Of a DNA stretch of 64,000 nt, positions 54,645 through 64,000 are shown one piece after another. A program made the translations under genes and the position numbers. The notes beneath the pieces were generated by a model. It made no database searches. It had not been told where the DNA came from and saw only the letters and a program-made list of their open reading frames with translations. The stretch spans positions 1,674,145-1,738,144 of the forward strand of contig NZ_KB849780.1 of assembly GCF_000368965.1 (NCBI RefSeq), read 5' to 3'. Every line of letters begins with the position of its first letter. Position 1 is the stretch's first letter. This DNA comes from Acinetobacter calcoaceticus DSM 30006 = CIP 81.8 (GTDB lineage: Bacteria > Pseudomonadota > Gammaproteobacteria > Pseudomonadales > Moraxellaceae).

Positions 54645-57284
54645 ATGAATAGCGCTGAAATCATGGCTGACTTATCTTCTCATACACCTATGATGCAGCA
54701 ATATCTCAAAGTCAAAACGGACTATCAACATGCGTTGCTGTTTTATCGTATGGGTGACTTTTATGAACTCTTCTTTGAAGATGCTCATTTAGCAGCCAAA
54801 CTTTTAGGCATCACCTTAACCCATCGTGGCAAAGCCAGTGGGCGACCTATTCCAATGGCGGGTGTTCCCTATCACGCGGCAGAAGGTTATCTTGCACGTC
54901 TTGTCAAAGCTGGGCGCACTGTAGCCATTTGCGAACAAGTTGGAGAAGTGACAGGTAAAGGTCCGGTTGATCGTAAAGTTGTTCGTATTCTTACTCCAGG
55001 TACGTTAACTGATGATGCATTACTCAGCAGTTATCAATCATCTAACCTAGTCTCTTTATGCATCCATCAAAATCAGATTGGTTTTGCTTTACTCGACTTA
55101 AGTGCAGGCATTTTTAAAGTTCAACAACAAGATTACAAGCCAGAACAATTGCCTATCGAACTTGCACGTTTAATGCCAAGTGAAATTTTGATTGATGAAG
55201 ACTTGGTCGACACGAATATTATCGAACAAATTAAAAAACACTTAGATTGTCCCGTTACCAAACGCCCGAATGTAGACTTCAATCAAAATAATGCACAAAA
55301 AACCTTATGTGATCAGTTTACAGTATCAACGCTTTCAGGCTTTGGTTTAGACCCATTACCTTTAGCTAAAGCTGCTGCCGCTGCACTCATTCACTATGCA
55401 AAAGAAACACAAAAAACTGCATTACCACATATTCGTTCAATTCAACTTGAACAAAGCACAGACTTTATTGCGCTTGACCCAATCACACGTCGTAACTTAG
55501 AAATTATTGAACCATTATTTGAACATGGCACGTCATTATTCCAACTGGTAAATGACTGCCAAACTGCAATGGGTGGCCGTTTATTAAGCCGTACACTCAT
55601 GCAACCGGTTCGTGATACCGCATTACTCGATGCTCGTTTAGATGCCATTGAGCAATTAATTCAGGGATATCATGAAAGCCCAGTTCGTTTGGTCCTTAAA
55701 GAAATTGGTGATATTGAGCGTGTGCTTAGTCGTGTTGCACTGGGGAGTGCGCGACCACGTGATTTAGTACAACTTCGTCATGCATGTGCACAAATTCCAG
55801 CGTTAAGAACAGCATTAACTCCAGTTATTCAAACGAAAAAATCTAAACTATTAGTTCAACTTGATCAAGAACTTGGTGATTTTAAAGCGCTTCATCAACA
55901 TTTGATGGCAGCCATTGTTGAAAACCCACCTGTATTACTTCGTGATGGCAATGTAATTGCAGAAGGCTACGATGCTGACCTCGATGAATTACGCCAAATT
56001 CGCGATCACGCAGGTCAATTCCTCATTGATTTAGAAATTAAAGAGCGTGAACGTACTGGCATTAATACCCTTAAAATCGGTTATAACCGTGTAAGTGGTT
56101 ACTACATCGAACTCACTCGTGCTCAAGCAGAACAAGCTCCTGCTGACTATATCCGTCGTCAGACTTTAAAAAATGCTGAACGCTACATTACCCCTGAGTT
56201 AAAAAGTTTTGAAGATAAAGTTCTGTCGAGCGAGTCGCGTGCATTAGCACGTGAAAAAGCATTATTTGAAGCTTTACTTGAAAACCTTCGCGAAAATATT
56301 GCTCATCTCCAAATGATGAGTTCAGCAATTGCTCAAATTGATGTGGTTGCTAACTTTGCTCATCAAGCACGCTTAAACAATTGGGCGCGTCCTGAATTTA
56401 CCCCAGAAACGGGCATTAAAATTCAGGCAGGCCGTCACCCTGTAGTTGAAGCATTAAACAAAGCACCATTTACACCAAATGATACTTTTCTTGATAGCCA
56501 ACATCGCATGGCAATCATTACTGGCCCAAACATGGGCGGTAAATCAACATTCATGCGTCAAACGGCATTAATTAGTTTATTGGCTTACTGCGGCAGTTAT
56601 ATTCCAGCCAAAGCAGCCAAACTCGGTCCAATCGATCGTATTTTCACTCGTATTGGCTCAGCCGACGATTTATCTACAGGCAAATCGACCTTTATGGTTG
56701 AGATGACAGAAACTTCTCAAATTCTGCATCATGCGACTAATCAATCGCTTGTTTTGATGGATGAAGTTGGCCGCGGAACCAGTACCTATGATGGCTTGTC
56801 TTTAGCATGGGCATGCGTGGTTGATTTAACCAAACGCGTCAAATGTTTATGCCTTTTTGCTACCCATTATTTCGAATTGACTGAACTTGGTGGTGAAGCA
56901 GGAATTGATAACTACCATGTCACGGCGCAAGAGCTTAACGGCAACCTGATTTTATTGCATAAAGTTCAGCAAGGTCCTGCAAGCCAAAGTCATGGTTTAC
57001 AGGTCGCAAAATTAGCAGGTATTCCTGCCAATGTGATTAAAGAAGCTCAAAAACGTTTACGTATTTTAGAGAAACAGCAGCAGCAACATTTACAAACCAG
57101 CTTTCAAAATGATTTGTTTGCTCCACCAGATGCGAACGCTGGTTCACAAATCATAGAGAAAGTTGTTGAGATAGAGGTTTCATCCCCTGCTCTAGATTTA
57201 CTTAAGCAAATTGAAGTCGATAACTTATCACCTCGTCAGGCGCTTGAGCAGCTCTACGAGTTAAAAGCTGCGCTAAAATCTTAA
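54645..57284 (+). CDS. mutS: DNA mismatch repair protein MutS
   Basis: 879 residues, full length. The mismatch-contacting Phe39-x-Glu41 is in [11 protein letters not shown]. The ATPase has Walker A in [17 protein letters not shown], near residue 627, and Walker B with the signature [16 protein letters not shown]. The C-terminal tail is typical of the gammaproteobacterial protein. MutS binds mismatches and recruits MutL. It starts a plus-strand run with a GNAT gene 61 bp downstream. Confidence 0.97.
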   Translation: MNSAEIMADLSSHTPMMQQYLKVKTDYQHALLFYRMGDFYELFFEDAHLAAKLLGITLTHRGKASGRPIPMAGVPYHAAEGYLARLVKAGRTVAICEQVGEVTGKGPVDRKVVRILTPGTLTDDALLSSYQSSNLVSLCIHQNQIGFALLDLSAGIFKVQQQDYKPEQLPIELARLMPSEILIDEDLVDTNIIEQIKKHLDCPVTKRPNVDFNQNNAQKTLCDQFTVSTLSGFGLDPLPLAKAAAAALIHYAKETQKTALPHIRSIQLEQSTDFIALDPITRRNLEIIEPLFEHGTSLFQLVNDCQTAMGGRLLSRTLMQPVRDTALLDARLDAIEQLIQGYHESPVRLVLKEIGDIERVLSRVALGSARPRDLVQLRHACAQIPALRTALTPVIQTKKSKLLVQLDQELGDFKALHQHLMAAIVENPPVLLRDGNVIAEGYDADLDELRQIRDHAGQFLIDLEIKERERTGINTLKIGYNRVSGYYIELTRAQAEQAPADYIRRQTLKNAERYITPELKSFEDKVLSSESRALAREKALFEALLENLRENIAHLQMMSSAIAQIDVVANFAHQARLNNWARPEFTPETGIKIQAGRHPVVEALNKAPFTPNDTFLDSQHRMAIITGPNMGGKSTFMRQTALISLLAYCGSYIPAKAAKLGPIDRIFTRIGSADDLSTGKSTFMVEMTETSQILHHATNQSLVLMDEVGRGTSTYDGLSLAWACVVDLTKRVKCLCLFATHYFELTELGGEAGIDNYHVTAQELNGNLILLHKVQQGPASQSHGLQVAKLAGIPANVIKEAQKRLRILEKQQQQHLQTSFQNDLFAPPDANAGSQIIEKVVEIEVSSPALDLLKQIEVDNLSPRQALEQLYELKAALKS

Positions 57285-57296
57285 TAAATCACGTCT

Positions 57297-57324
57297 GAAT
57301 AAGCAGGCTTAGGTCTGCTTATTC
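57297..57324 (+). terminator. Strong hairpin after mutS
   Basis: GAATAAGCAG and CTGCTTATTC form a perfect 10-bp stem around an 8-base loop, 12 bases after the mutS stop. No U-run follows directly, so it may be an incomplete terminator or an RNA-stability element. Confidence 0.5.
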
Positions 57325-57345
57325 ATCTCGGAGAATAATATTTAT

Positions 57346-57876
57346 ATGATTTTAAGATCTTTACAAAGTTCAGAAATCGATCTTATTTGGCTGCAGATTA
57401 GCCGCCGTGAATTAATCACTCAAATGTATATTCAAAATCAACAACACTTAGAATTGGTTGATTGTTTTTTTGATGTCCAACATTGGGACTCATATCATTT
57501 AGAAAATGACCCACCCAAATTAAAACAACTCTATGAGCAAGGTGCTCTATTTATCGGTGCATTTGATGCCGCAGAAAAACTTATTGGTGTGAGTGTGGTG
57601 TCAAATCAAATTATAGCTGACTATCCTAATGCTAAATTACTACACTATTTTTATGTAGATGCAGACCAACAAGGTAAAAGCATTGGTGCTAACCTTATGC
57701 AAGCTGCAAAAGAGTCCGCCAAACAACTCGGTGCAAATCAACTGTATATTTCAGCAACCCCAAGTCGACGCACTGTAGATTTCTACATTAAGCATGGTGC
57801 AGAACAGTTAAATGCCCCAGATCAACAACTTTGGCAATTAGAACCTGAAGATATTCATTTGCTCTGTACCCTTTAG
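57346..57876 (+). CDS. GNAT-family N-acetyltransferase
   Basis: 176 residues with the acetyl-CoA-binding motif QQGKSIGANLMQAA near residue 108 and a C-terminal DFYIKHGAEQL. The fold is complete. It lies 61 bp after mutS, with a hairpin in between. The substrate is unknown; it may be a small-molecule or protein acetyltransferase. Confidence 0.87.
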   Translation: MILRSLQSSEIDLIWLQISRRELITQMYIQNQQHLELVDCFFDVQHWDSYHLENDPPKLKQLYEQGALFIGAFDAAEKLIGVSVVSNQIIADYPNAKLLHYFYVDADQQGKSIGANLMQAAKESAKQLGANQLYISATPSRRTVDFYIKHGAEQLNAPDQQLWQLEPEDIHLLCTL

Positions 57877-58221
57877 TTCTACAGATTTAAGAGATTTTCA
57901 ACTAAAAAAGCAGAAAATCAAAATTTGTAAAAGAAAAAAAGAGAAGTTAAGGCATTTAATAAAATTGATGGCTTTACTTAAATGACATCTGAATACTTAA
58001 AGGAAATATTTTTTAAGTAATTGTTTTATAAAGTATATTATTATTTTAATTTTATAAACTAACACATATTATGGATGGAAGATCCGTTTGATTATCAACG
58101 TATTAACTTATCTTCATATGCATGAATAAAGAATATCAATAAAAGCAATTGTTTGTTTACCCCTTTTTTGCCTAAAATAAGCTATTCGAAATGAAACCAT
58201 ATTTTTTAGGTAGCTGTCGCC
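57877..58221. other. Intergenic region with candidate fdxA promoter
   Basis: 345 bp, AT-rich, no ORF seen. Near its end TTGTTT (58149-58154) and TAAAAT (58173-58178) are 18 bases apart, 44 bases before the fdxA start, and are a plausible fdxA promoter. Nothing else is recognisable. Confidence 0.4.
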
Positions 58222-58545
58222 ATGACCTTTGTTGTCACTGAAAATTGTATTAAATGTAAATACCAAGATTGCGTAGAAGTTTGTCCTGTAGACTGTTTTT
58301 ACGAAGGTCCGAATTTCCTAGTGATCAATCCGGATGAATGTATTGACTGTGCATTATGTGAACCAGAGTGCCCGGCAAATGCAATTTTCTCTGAAGATGA
58401 GTTACCAGAAGGTCAAGAAGTGTTTATTGAGCTCAATGCTGACCTTTCTCAAAAATGGCCTAACATTACTCAAATTGGTGATCAACCAGCTGACCGTGAA
58501 GAATGGAACGGCAAACCTGATAAATTACAATATCTTGAAAAGTAA
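58222..58545 (+). CDS. fdxA: Ferredoxin FdxA, 7Fe-8S type
   Basis: 107 residues. The cysteine pattern matches Azotobacter ferredoxin I: Cys9, 12, 17, 21 and 25 in the first half ([19 protein letters not shown]), and [12 protein letters not shown] with Cys40, 43, 46 and 50. This binds a [3Fe-4S] and a [4Fe-4S] cluster. It is a soluble electron carrier, monocistronic, with a strong terminator. Confidence 0.95.
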   Translation: MTFVVTENCIKCKYQDCVEVCPVDCFYEGPNFLVINPDECIDCALCEPECPANAIFSEDELPEGQEVFIELNADLSQKWPNITQIGDQPADREEWNGKPDKLQYLEK

Positions 58546-58550
58546 TTTCA

Positions 58551-58580
58551 AAAAAGATCAGCAACCGCTGATCTTTTTTT
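58551..58580 (+). terminator. Rho-independent terminator after fdxA
   Basis: AAAAAGATCAGC pairs with GCTGATCTTTTT around AACC, with a following T run, 5 bases after the fdxA stop. Confidence 0.9.
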
Positions 58581-58676
58581 ATACCCTATTCAAACATTTC
58601 ATTGCAAATTCCTCGTAATTTGTGCACTGTTTTGCATTAAAATAGCCGCAATATTTATAAGTGCTTAATTTTTCTT

Positions 58677-59399
58677 ATGCGGAAGTTTTTGCAGAGTATG
58701 GTGCCATTATGCATAATCCCAGCGGTTATGGTAGGTTGTGTCAGCTCTCCCCAACACACAACAACAGGCAAAACCTCTCCAAGTGGTAAACGAATCTTTA
58801 TTCCACAAGAGCGCGTTATTATCGAGCGCCCAATTCCTCCTAAAGTTGAGCCTACATCTTATCGAGGTTGGTTAAGTTCTGGTGAAAATTACGAACGTGT
58901 TCGTGAATACGAAAAATTCTTAACCCGAAATAATGTCTCGGGCATTGTGCCAAGTTTTGAGTTATTACGTTCAGCACGCGATTGGCAAAAATGTGGACGT
59001 TCAGAATATGCTGTGCCTAATCGCGAACTTTGGGGAAATTCTTTATCGACCCTACGCGTATTTAAATATTTAGTTGCATCAAAAGTTTTAACCGACTTTG
59101 AAGTAACCTCGGTTTACCGAGATTTACCTTTAAATGAATGTGCTGGTGGTGCGAGTTCTTCTAAACATTTATTTAACTCTGCGATTGATTTCCGTATTGG
59201 CCCTGAGTTCCCTCGAGCTCAAGACTACGCATTTATTGAAAATACCAAGTTTAAACTCTGCCAATTCTGGGCTCAGCATGGCCAAAGCTTAAATATGGGT
59301 ATTGGTTTATATAGCTCCGGACAAATTCATATTGATACTCAAGGCTATCGTACTTGGGGACCTGATTTAACTCGAAGCAGTTCGATGTGTAATTTTTAA
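58677..59399 (+). CDS. M15-type peptidase lipoprotein (D,D-carboxypeptidase-like)
   Basis: 240 residues. The lipobox VGC gives Cys21 as the acylated residue. The C-terminal half matches the M15 zinc peptidase core: SKHLFNSAID carries a metal His and the Asp, and GQIHIDTQGYRTWG carries the last His and Asp. The family cuts peptidoglycan D-Ala peptides. It is anchored at the outer or inner membrane and probably acts on the cell wall. I infer function from the motifs only. Confidence 0.78.
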   Translation: MRKFLQSMVPLCIIPAVMVGCVSSPQHTTTGKTSPSGKRIFIPQERVIIERPIPPKVEPTSYRGWLSSGENYERVREYEKFLTRNNVSGIVPSFELLRSARDWQKCGRSEYAVPNRELWGNSLSTLRVFKYLVASKVLTDFEVTSVYRDLPLNECAGGASSSKHLFNSAIDFRIGPEFPRAQDYAFIENTKFKLCQFWAQHGQSLNMGIGLYSSGQIHIDTQGYRTWGPDLTRSSSMCNF

Positions 59400-59402
59400 A
59401 TT

Positions 59403-59434
59403 AAAAAACTCCTTTCAATTGAAAGGAGTTTTCA
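59403..59434. terminator. Rho-independent terminator
   Basis: AAAACTCCTTTC and GAAAGGAGTTTT form a 12-bp stem around AATT. It lies between the convergent M15 peptidase and GNAT genes and could serve both. Confidence 0.85.
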
Positions 59435-59444
59435 CTTAAACCCA

Positions 59445-59891
59445 TTACAAACGTTTGGCTAAAGAGATGAGTTTTGAGCGGTTTTTAAAGCCATGCTTTT
59501 TATAAAAATCTTCGGAAATTGATGCTCTTAACGTGTGCAGAACAATGGTTTCTATATTATTTTCTCTACACTTTCCTTCTATATACTTTAAAAGCTTAGA
59601 GCCAACTCCTTTTCCCTGATATTGGGGATGAATAAAAAAATCATCTAGATAATAACGAAGTCCTTGTATAGTGGGATGAATATGCCCCATTCCCACACCA
59701 ATTAATTGGTTTCCCCATTTTGCACAAAAGCCAAAAGAAGATGAATATTGAAAATATCTCTCAAAATATTTTCTAATTGGTTCTAAATCATCAAACTGCT
59801 CATTCCATGGCTCATTACTAAAAGCTGAACAATAAACCTCAATACCCTCTTCAAAATCTAGACTTGTGAAAGCACACAACGTAATTCTCAT
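59445..59891 (-). CDS. GNAT-family N-acetyltransferase
   Basis: 148 residues. The acetyl-CoA loop is FIHPQYQGKGVGSKLLKYI, and the C-terminal strand has EDFYKKHGFKNRSKLI. It looks like a complete, small GNAT protein. It converges on the M15 peptidase gene. The substrate is unknown. Confidence 0.85.
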   Translation of the reverse strand: MRITLCAFTSLDFEEGIEVYCSAFSNEPWNEQFDDLEPIRKYFERYFQYSSSFGFCAKWGNQLIGVGMGHIHPTIQGLRYYLDDFFIHPQYQGKGVGSKLLKYIEGKCRENNIETIVLHTLRASISEDFYKKHGFKNRSKLISLAKRL

Positions 59892-60089
59892 TTATACATC
59901 CCTAACTACACATTGATAAAAATAAGCAAGAAATGAACCTTTTTATACTCCTTGTTTAATTTAGGTTGGTAACTCAGAAAAAGTAATTTGCTCATTCAAT
60001 AATCAACCAAAATTTCCTGAAACGAAGATTTTTGCACTCTAGGCATAAACGTTTAAAATACCCCTATCAACATATAGGTAAATTTGATT

Positions 60090-60758
60090 ATGCAGCAGAT
60101 GTGGACAGACATTGACGAATATATCGATTCACATTTAATTCCCGAAGACCCGCGACTCGAATATGCATTAAAAAATACCGATGAACACGGCTTCTCAAAT
60201 CATCTTGCAGTGGCGCCTAACCAAGGAATGTTCTTGCAGATGCTTATTCAAATGAATAAATGCAAACGAGTTTTAGAGATTGGAACCTTTGCTGCATACA
60301 GTACAATTTGGTTAGGCCGTGCGTTACCTGAAGATGGTTATTTACTGACCATAGAAGGCCGTGACACTCACGCAGAAATGGCACAAAAAAATATCGACCA
60401 TGCGAATCTTCCTGTAAAAGTTGAGCTTAAAGCTGGCCGTGCCGCAGATATTCTTTCTGAGATTGATCCTCAATCTATCGAGCCTTTTGATTTTATTTTC
60501 ATTGATGCAGATAAACAGGGATATCCGGAATATTTAGAATTGAGCCTAAAATTTTCTAAATCAGGTACGATTATTGTGCTTGATAATGTGATTCGCGCAG
60601 GTGATATTTTAAATCCAGATAATAAAAAACCAAGTATTGAAGGCATCCGTGAAATGTTTAAAGCACTCGAAAACCATCCACAAATCTTGTCTTGTACAGC
60701 ATTACAAACAGTTGGCTCAAAAGGCCATGATGGCTTCGCAATTGCAATTGTGAAATAA
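60090..60758 (+). CDS. O-methyltransferase, class I SAM-dependent
   Basis: 222 residues from ATG 60090; an in-frame TTG two codons upstream is less likely. It belongs to the catechol/caffeoyl-CoA O-methyltransferase group: SAM loop VLEIGTFAAYSTIWLGRALP, metal-site FDFIFIDADKQGYPEYL, and LDNVIRAGDI. It needs a divalent metal. The substrate is unknown; it may be a catechol or other diol. Monocistronic. Confidence 0.85.
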   Translation: MQQMWTDIDEYIDSHLIPEDPRLEYALKNTDEHGFSNHLAVAPNQGMFLQMLIQMNKCKRVLEIGTFAAYSTIWLGRALPEDGYLLTIEGRDTHAEMAQKNIDHANLPVKVELKAGRAADILSEIDPQSIEPFDFIFIDADKQGYPEYLELSLKFSKSGTIIVLDNVIRAGDILNPDNKKPSIEGIREMFKALENHPQILSCTALQTVGSKGHDGFAIAIVK

Positions 60759-60831
60759 TGGTTAAAAAATCGTCTTTTTTATTTTATTATTTATAATCAA
60801 TAAATTACTTTTATTACAGTTGCTTTTCCAT

Positions 60832-60873
60832 ATAGTTATCCACAAGATTTGCGGATAACTATATGCAAATCTT
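60832..60873. terminator. Overlapping hairpins with DnaA-box-like sequence
   Basis: ATAGTTATCC (60832-60841) and GGATAACTAT (60853-60862) form one 10-bp stem. AAGATTTGC (60844-60852) and GCAAATCTT (60865-60873) form another 9-bp stem, and the two cannot form at once. TTATCCACA at 60836-60844 is a perfect DnaA-box sequence. It lies between two convergent genes and the usual reading is a bidirectional transcript end. Confidence 0.45.
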
Positions 60874-60874
60874 A

Positions 60875-61717
60875 TTATTTAGCTACTAGCAATGGTACAG
60901 TCGCATTTCGGAATACGGTTGTTGCAATACTTCCCAAGAAGAACTGATGAATTTTGCTATGACTAAATGCGCCTAGCACAATGATTTGAATACCATGTTC
61001 TTGTTGGTACTCTAAAATATTTTGTGCAACATCGCCATAGCGATATACGGTCACTACATCTATACCTGCTTGTTTAAGGTAATGCTCAGGTTCATTGAGT
61101 ACTTCTGGGTGATCACCGACATAAACCAAATGACATTGCAGTGTTCGCAATAAATCACTTTGAGCAATGCGGCGCATCATTTTTTGACAAGTTGGTGAAT
61201 ATTCATAAGCGAAAATAAATCGTGTCGGTATTTTAAAGTTTTCACCAATGGTCAAAACAGTACAGTTGGCTCCACGAATAAAGTTTTCAACATTACTACC
61301 AATTGGTTTCTGTTTTTCGGCAGCTCTTTCCCCGACTCGACCTAAAATTACAATGTCATTTTCATGTAAGAGATTAAAACTTTGCTCTAAAAAATCACCT
61401 TTTTCTTGAATTTTTGAACACGTAATATCGTGTTTTTCTTTAATAAGATCAGAAATGTGACGAAGTAAATTATTGCTATAGTCTAAAGCGAGTTCACTTT
61501 GTTTTTGTTCCAGCTCAGCTAACTCTTTTAGCAGCATTGCATTGCTTTCAAAGCCAATTACTCCACTAATTTCACCAAGATGATAACTTGCAGGGTAATA
61601 GTCTAGAATTTGTAATAATACAAGTTCTCGTCCGGTTGCTTTAGCAACCCATGCTGCTGCATCGGCAATAGCATTAATACACGGTGATGAGTCAATACAC
61701 GCAATAACACGGTTCAT
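60875..61717 (-). CDS. Tandem universal stress protein (UspA family)
   Basis: 280 residues made of two Usp domains. The first ends with an ATP-binding type motif, ILGRVGERAAEKQKPIGS; the second has a degenerate one, LGAFSHSKIHQFFLGS, lacking the middle glycine. Tandem Usp proteins of this size act in stress or respiratory shift responses. It is a single gene. Confidence 0.9.
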   Translation of the reverse strand: MNRVIACIDSSPCINAIADAAAWVAKATGRELVLLQILDYYPASYHLGEISGVIGFESNAMLLKELAELEQKQSELALDYSNNLLRHISDLIKEKHDITCSKIQEKGDFLEQSFNLLHENDIVILGRVGERAAEKQKPIGSNVENFIRGANCTVLTIGENFKIPTRFIFAYEYSPTCQKMMRRIAQSDLLRTLQCHLVYVGDHPEVLNEPEHYLKQAGIDVVTVYRYGDVAQNILEYQQEHGIQIIVLGAFSHSKIHQFFLGSIATTVFRNATVPLLVAK

Positions 61718-61872
61718 GTCAGCCTCTCTTCTTCAGGTCTTTTGCCTTGGAGATTATTCTTAAAACTTAGCTTTAACTTAACATAGATAAAAATTGGTAT
61801 ATTAAGGTTTATGTATAAAAATCAACTTTTTTGTTTAAAGATCAAACATTTTATTACATTCTTGAGACTGAA

Positions 61873-62484
61873 TTATTCCCTTAAACGAATAAATTTTGCG
61901 GGGTTGCCACCTACAATATGGTACGGCTCCACATCTTTTGTCACCATACTATTCATGCCAACCACAGCATGCTTACCTATTTTAATACCATCTTTAATAC
62001 CCACATGCGCCCCTAACCAAACGTCCTGCTCAATTTCAATTCCTTTGGATGTGACAGGTTGCTGGTAAAGTGGACGATCTAACTGCATGCCATGATCAAA
62101 TGCATATAAGTGGCAATATGCAGCAATACGTACCTGATCATGCAGCTTTATGCCGGCTCGCCCCCCATCTAAAATACAATGATGATTTATCGCGACCTCA
62201 TTACCTATTTCAAGGGGTCCATGCAGACTACAATCTGCTGCGATAAAGCAATTATCACCAATAATAATTTTGCGTCCCGGTTCAGCAAAAATATGAGCTA
62301 AGGGCGAGATAAAACAATTTTTACCAATCTCAACTGTTTCCATCTCCATCAAATAAGCCTGATATTCTTGTTGCCACTCTTCGGCCCAAGCACGATTTTT
62401 AGGTTTTAAAGTCCAATATAACCATGGCATATAATTTAAACGGTGCTTATGTTGTTCCCGATATTTGAGTAAGGAATCAGTCAT
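61873..62484 (-). CDS. Hexapeptide-repeat acyltransferase
   Basis: 203 residues with a left-handed beta-helix of hexapeptide repeats from about residue 55 (GKNCFISPLAHIFAEPGRKI, IEIEQDVWLGAHVGIKDGIK). It belongs to the LbH acetyltransferase group (MaaA/NodL-like). The start overlaps yigZ by 8 bp, so the two are co-translated. The acceptor is unknown. Confidence 0.82.
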   Translation of the reverse strand: MTDSLLKYREQHKHRLNYMPWLYWTLKPKNRAWAEEWQQEYQAYLMEMETVEIGKNCFISPLAHIFAEPGRKIIIGDNCFIAADCSLHGPLEIGNEVAINHHCILDGGRAGIKLHDQVRIAAYCHLYAFDHGMQLDRPLYQQPVTSKGIEIEQDVWLGAHVGIKDGIKIGKHAVVGMNSMVTKDVEPYHIVGGNPAKFIRLRE

Positions 62485-63076
62485 CAGTTAATTCATCCTC
62501 AATTTTTAATTCTTCACGACCACGCGTTACATCTCTGAGTTTTAAGGCAAGTGGCTCAATTTGATGTATTTGTAGTCTTGCTTCAATATCTACACCCGTT
62601 GCAGTATAGGTTTCCTGATATTCAATTTGTTGTTGAGTAAGCTCATATTGAAATATGGCCCATTCATTAAAATGACAGGAAAAATTAATCGTTTTCTTTG
62701 CAATGAGTTCAATACGCTCAGCCAATAGCAAACATTGTCCAGCACAACCGCCATATGCTCTTACAAGGCCGCCAGTTCCTAGCTTTATTCCACCATACCA
62801 GCGGTTAACCATTACAATAATATTAGTCAGGTCATTCCCTTCAATGGTTGCCAAGATTGGACGACCTGCTGTTCCTGAGGGTTCGCCATCATCGTTAAAG
62901 CGTACGTTATGACCAATTTTCCATGCCCAGCATTGATGAGTTGTCGAGATATCTTTGTTTTGTTCTAAAAATTCTTTAACTTGCTGTTCATTTTCTACTG
63001 GTGCAGCAATAGCTTGAAATCTACTTTTTTTAATTTCTTCTTCAAACGTAACGGGTGATGCAATCGTAAAAGCCAT
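62477..63076 (-). CDS. yigZ: YigZ/IMPACT-family protein
   Basis: 199 residues. The diagnostic IMPACT N-terminal region is present: WAWKIGHNVRFNDDGEPSGT, AGRPILATIEG and VNRWYGGIKLGTGGLVRAYG. The family may act in translation-related stress sensing, but its role is not settled. It is upstream of and overlaps the acyltransferase gene. Confidence 0.93.
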   Translation of the reverse strand: MAFTIASPVTFEEEIKKSRFQAIAAPVENEQQVKEFLEQNKDISTTHQCWAWKIGHNVRFNDDGEPSGTAGRPILATIEGNDLTNIIVMVNRWYGGIKLGTGGLVRAYGGCAGQCLLLAERIELIAKKTINFSCHFNEWAIFQYELTQQQIEYQETYTATGVDIEARLQIHQIEPLALKLRDVTRGREELKIEDELTDD

Positions 63077-63137
63077 AAATTAAATAAAGCATAATAAAAA
63101 TCAAATTATAACGTGAATTTAATAGAATCAAACCCAT

Positions 63138-63168
63138 AAAAAAAGCCCCGAATCTCGGGGCTTTTTTT
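63138..63168 (-). terminator. Strong rho-independent terminator
   Basis: AAAAAAAGCCCCGA pairs with TCGGGGCTTTTTTT around ATC. It follows the secretion-adaptor stop by 2 bases on the minus strand and would work on both strands. Confidence 0.92.
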
Positions 63169-63169
63169 A

Positions 63170-64000
63170 TTATCTTTCTCGTAACGCTTCTTTAGCTTTA
63201 TTAAATGGTTTAAGCAAGTAATCCAGTACCGTTTTTTGACCAGTACGAATATCTACAGTTGCCACCATACCCGGTGTAATACCGTATGCCTTACCTTGTT
63301 TATTATAAAGCTTGTCTGAATCGGTTCGAATATAAACACGATAATAGAACTGGTCCTGTTTAACTTCATCACGAATCGTATCTGGGGAAATAACCGTAAC
63401 CTTACCTTTTAACCCCCCATAAATTGAGTAATCATAGGCAGTAATCTTAACCAGCGCTTCTTGTCCCGGTCGAATAAACGCAATGTCACGCGGTAAAATA
63501 CGCGCTTCAATAAGCAACTGTTCATCAATCGGTACAATGGTCATCAACTTGCCATTTTGCGGAATAACACCGCCATGGGTGGTAACTGCAATTTCTTTCA
63601 CAACACCGCGTACTGGAGCTTTAAAAATAGCACGATCTAAGCTGTCAGTACGACCCAGTACGACTTGTTGCTGCGTTTCAATATCGGTATTGGCTTTCGA
63701 TAACTCTTCACGAGCCTTTACGAAATACTGGTTCTGCACATCATTCATTTTATTTCTAAGGTCGTTTGCTTCACGACGTAAACGTAAAACTTCAACCTCA
63801 CTGGCCGCACCTTTAGCAACCAAAGGCTCCGTCATTGCCAGCTCTTGCTGTACCAATTGCAAAGCTTGTTTTAAGCCTGCAATGGTCTGTTCTAAATCTG
63901 CACGACGAGACCGATATAATGCCGTTTCTTCATGTACAAGTTTTGGCTCTTTCAGCACAATTTCAGGAAAAGCCAATGGTGTGCCATTCACCTCTGCACG
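63170..64000 (-). CDS. HlyD-family type I secretion adaptor, C-terminal part
   Basis: The frame is open to the right edge (R-A-E-V-N-G at 64000-63983), so the visible 276 residues are the C-terminal part. A coiled-coil hairpin (about 40-110 of the visible part) is followed by the lipoyl/barrel segment VRGVVKEIAVTTHGGVIPQNG and the MATVDIRTGQKTVLDYLLKP end typical of LapC/HlyD-type adaptors. It joins an ABC exporter to an outer membrane channel; the partner genes lie outside the window. Confidence 0.9.
   Translation of the reverse strand, partial: RAEVNGTPLAFPEIVLKEPKLVHEETALYRSRRADLEQTIAGLKQALQLVQQELAMTEPLVAKGAASEVEVLRLRREANDLRNKMNDVQNQYFVKAREELSKANTDIETQQQVVLGRTDSLDRAIFKAPVRGVVKEIAVTTHGGVIPQNGKLMTIVPIDEQLLIEARILPRDIAFIRPGQEALVKITAYDYSIYGGLKGKVTVISPDTIRDEVKQDQFYYRVYIRTDSDKLYNKQGKAYGITPGMVATVDIRTGQKTVLDYLLKPFNKAKEALRER

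Noticed and set aside
60836..60844. A replication origin at the DnaA-like box
   Set aside because: There is one perfect box and one near-copy only, with no AT-rich unwinding region or dnaA/gyrB context. Terminator hairpins explain the stems better.

Overview
The window reads as chromosome of an Acinetobacter of the calcoaceticus-baumannii group. This rests on the AT-rich base composition, a complete paa (phenylacetate) cluster in the paaABCDEFGHJKXYI order with divergent paaZ, the Acinetobacter-type fecI-fecR-receptor set, and housekeeping genes mutS and fdxA. Species assignment is inference from gene content, not from a search.

Layout. 1-7973: two related proteins of unknown function (one cut by the left edge), an HD-domain protein, an AraC regulator, a Nudix hydrolase, and an MFS transporter/serine hydrolase pair with a divergent LysR regulator. 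8189-11840: a TetR-controlled catabolic set (TIM-barrel isomerase and two alpha/beta hydrolases). 11962-15440: a PAP2 acid-phosphatase lipoprotein and an EAL phosphodiesterase. 15815-20863: a Fur-box-led iron-uptake unit (fecI-like sigma, fecR-like regulator, TonB-dependent receptor) followed by a DUF1826-like gene. 21206-25909: an Asp-box lipoprotein, then a GC-richer amidohydrolase/DMT transporter/LysR set that looks acquired. 26003-32142: small accessory genes (orphan Csu-type pilin-like protein, DUF2147, Lrp/RarD pair, and a TetR-metal hydrolase-epoxide hydrolase operon with a perfect 28-bp operator palindrome).

32143-38337 is the most irregular stretch. It holds a multi-hairpin RNA resembling phage C4 antisense RNA, a 10-codon ORF inside a 55-bp element that recurs 32 kb away, two secreted proteins (one a two-lobed retropepsin), several small proteins of unknown function, and fragments of broken genes. 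One fragment is a diverged second copy of the 3' end of paaI, so about 4.7 kb lies between two direct copies of that end.

38338-52071 is the phenylacetyl-CoA pathway: ligation (PaaK), ring epoxidation (PaaABCE, with PaaD for maturation), isomerisation (PaaG), ring opening and aldehyde oxidation (PaaZ), beta-oxidation (PaaF, PaaH, PaaJ), and PaaX, PaaY and PaaI for control and salvage. 52166-64000 carries an MFS/LysR divergent pair, mutS, two GNAT acetyltransferases, fdxA, an M15-type peptidase lipoprotein, an O-methyltransferase, a tandem universal stress protein, an acyltransferase-yigZ pair, and the C-terminal part of a type I secretion adaptor that runs off the right edge.

I found no tRNA, rRNA, CRISPR array or intact insertion sequence. 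The best candidates for something undescribed are the C4-like RNA locus with its dispersed mini-ORF element, and the paaI-bounded segment.
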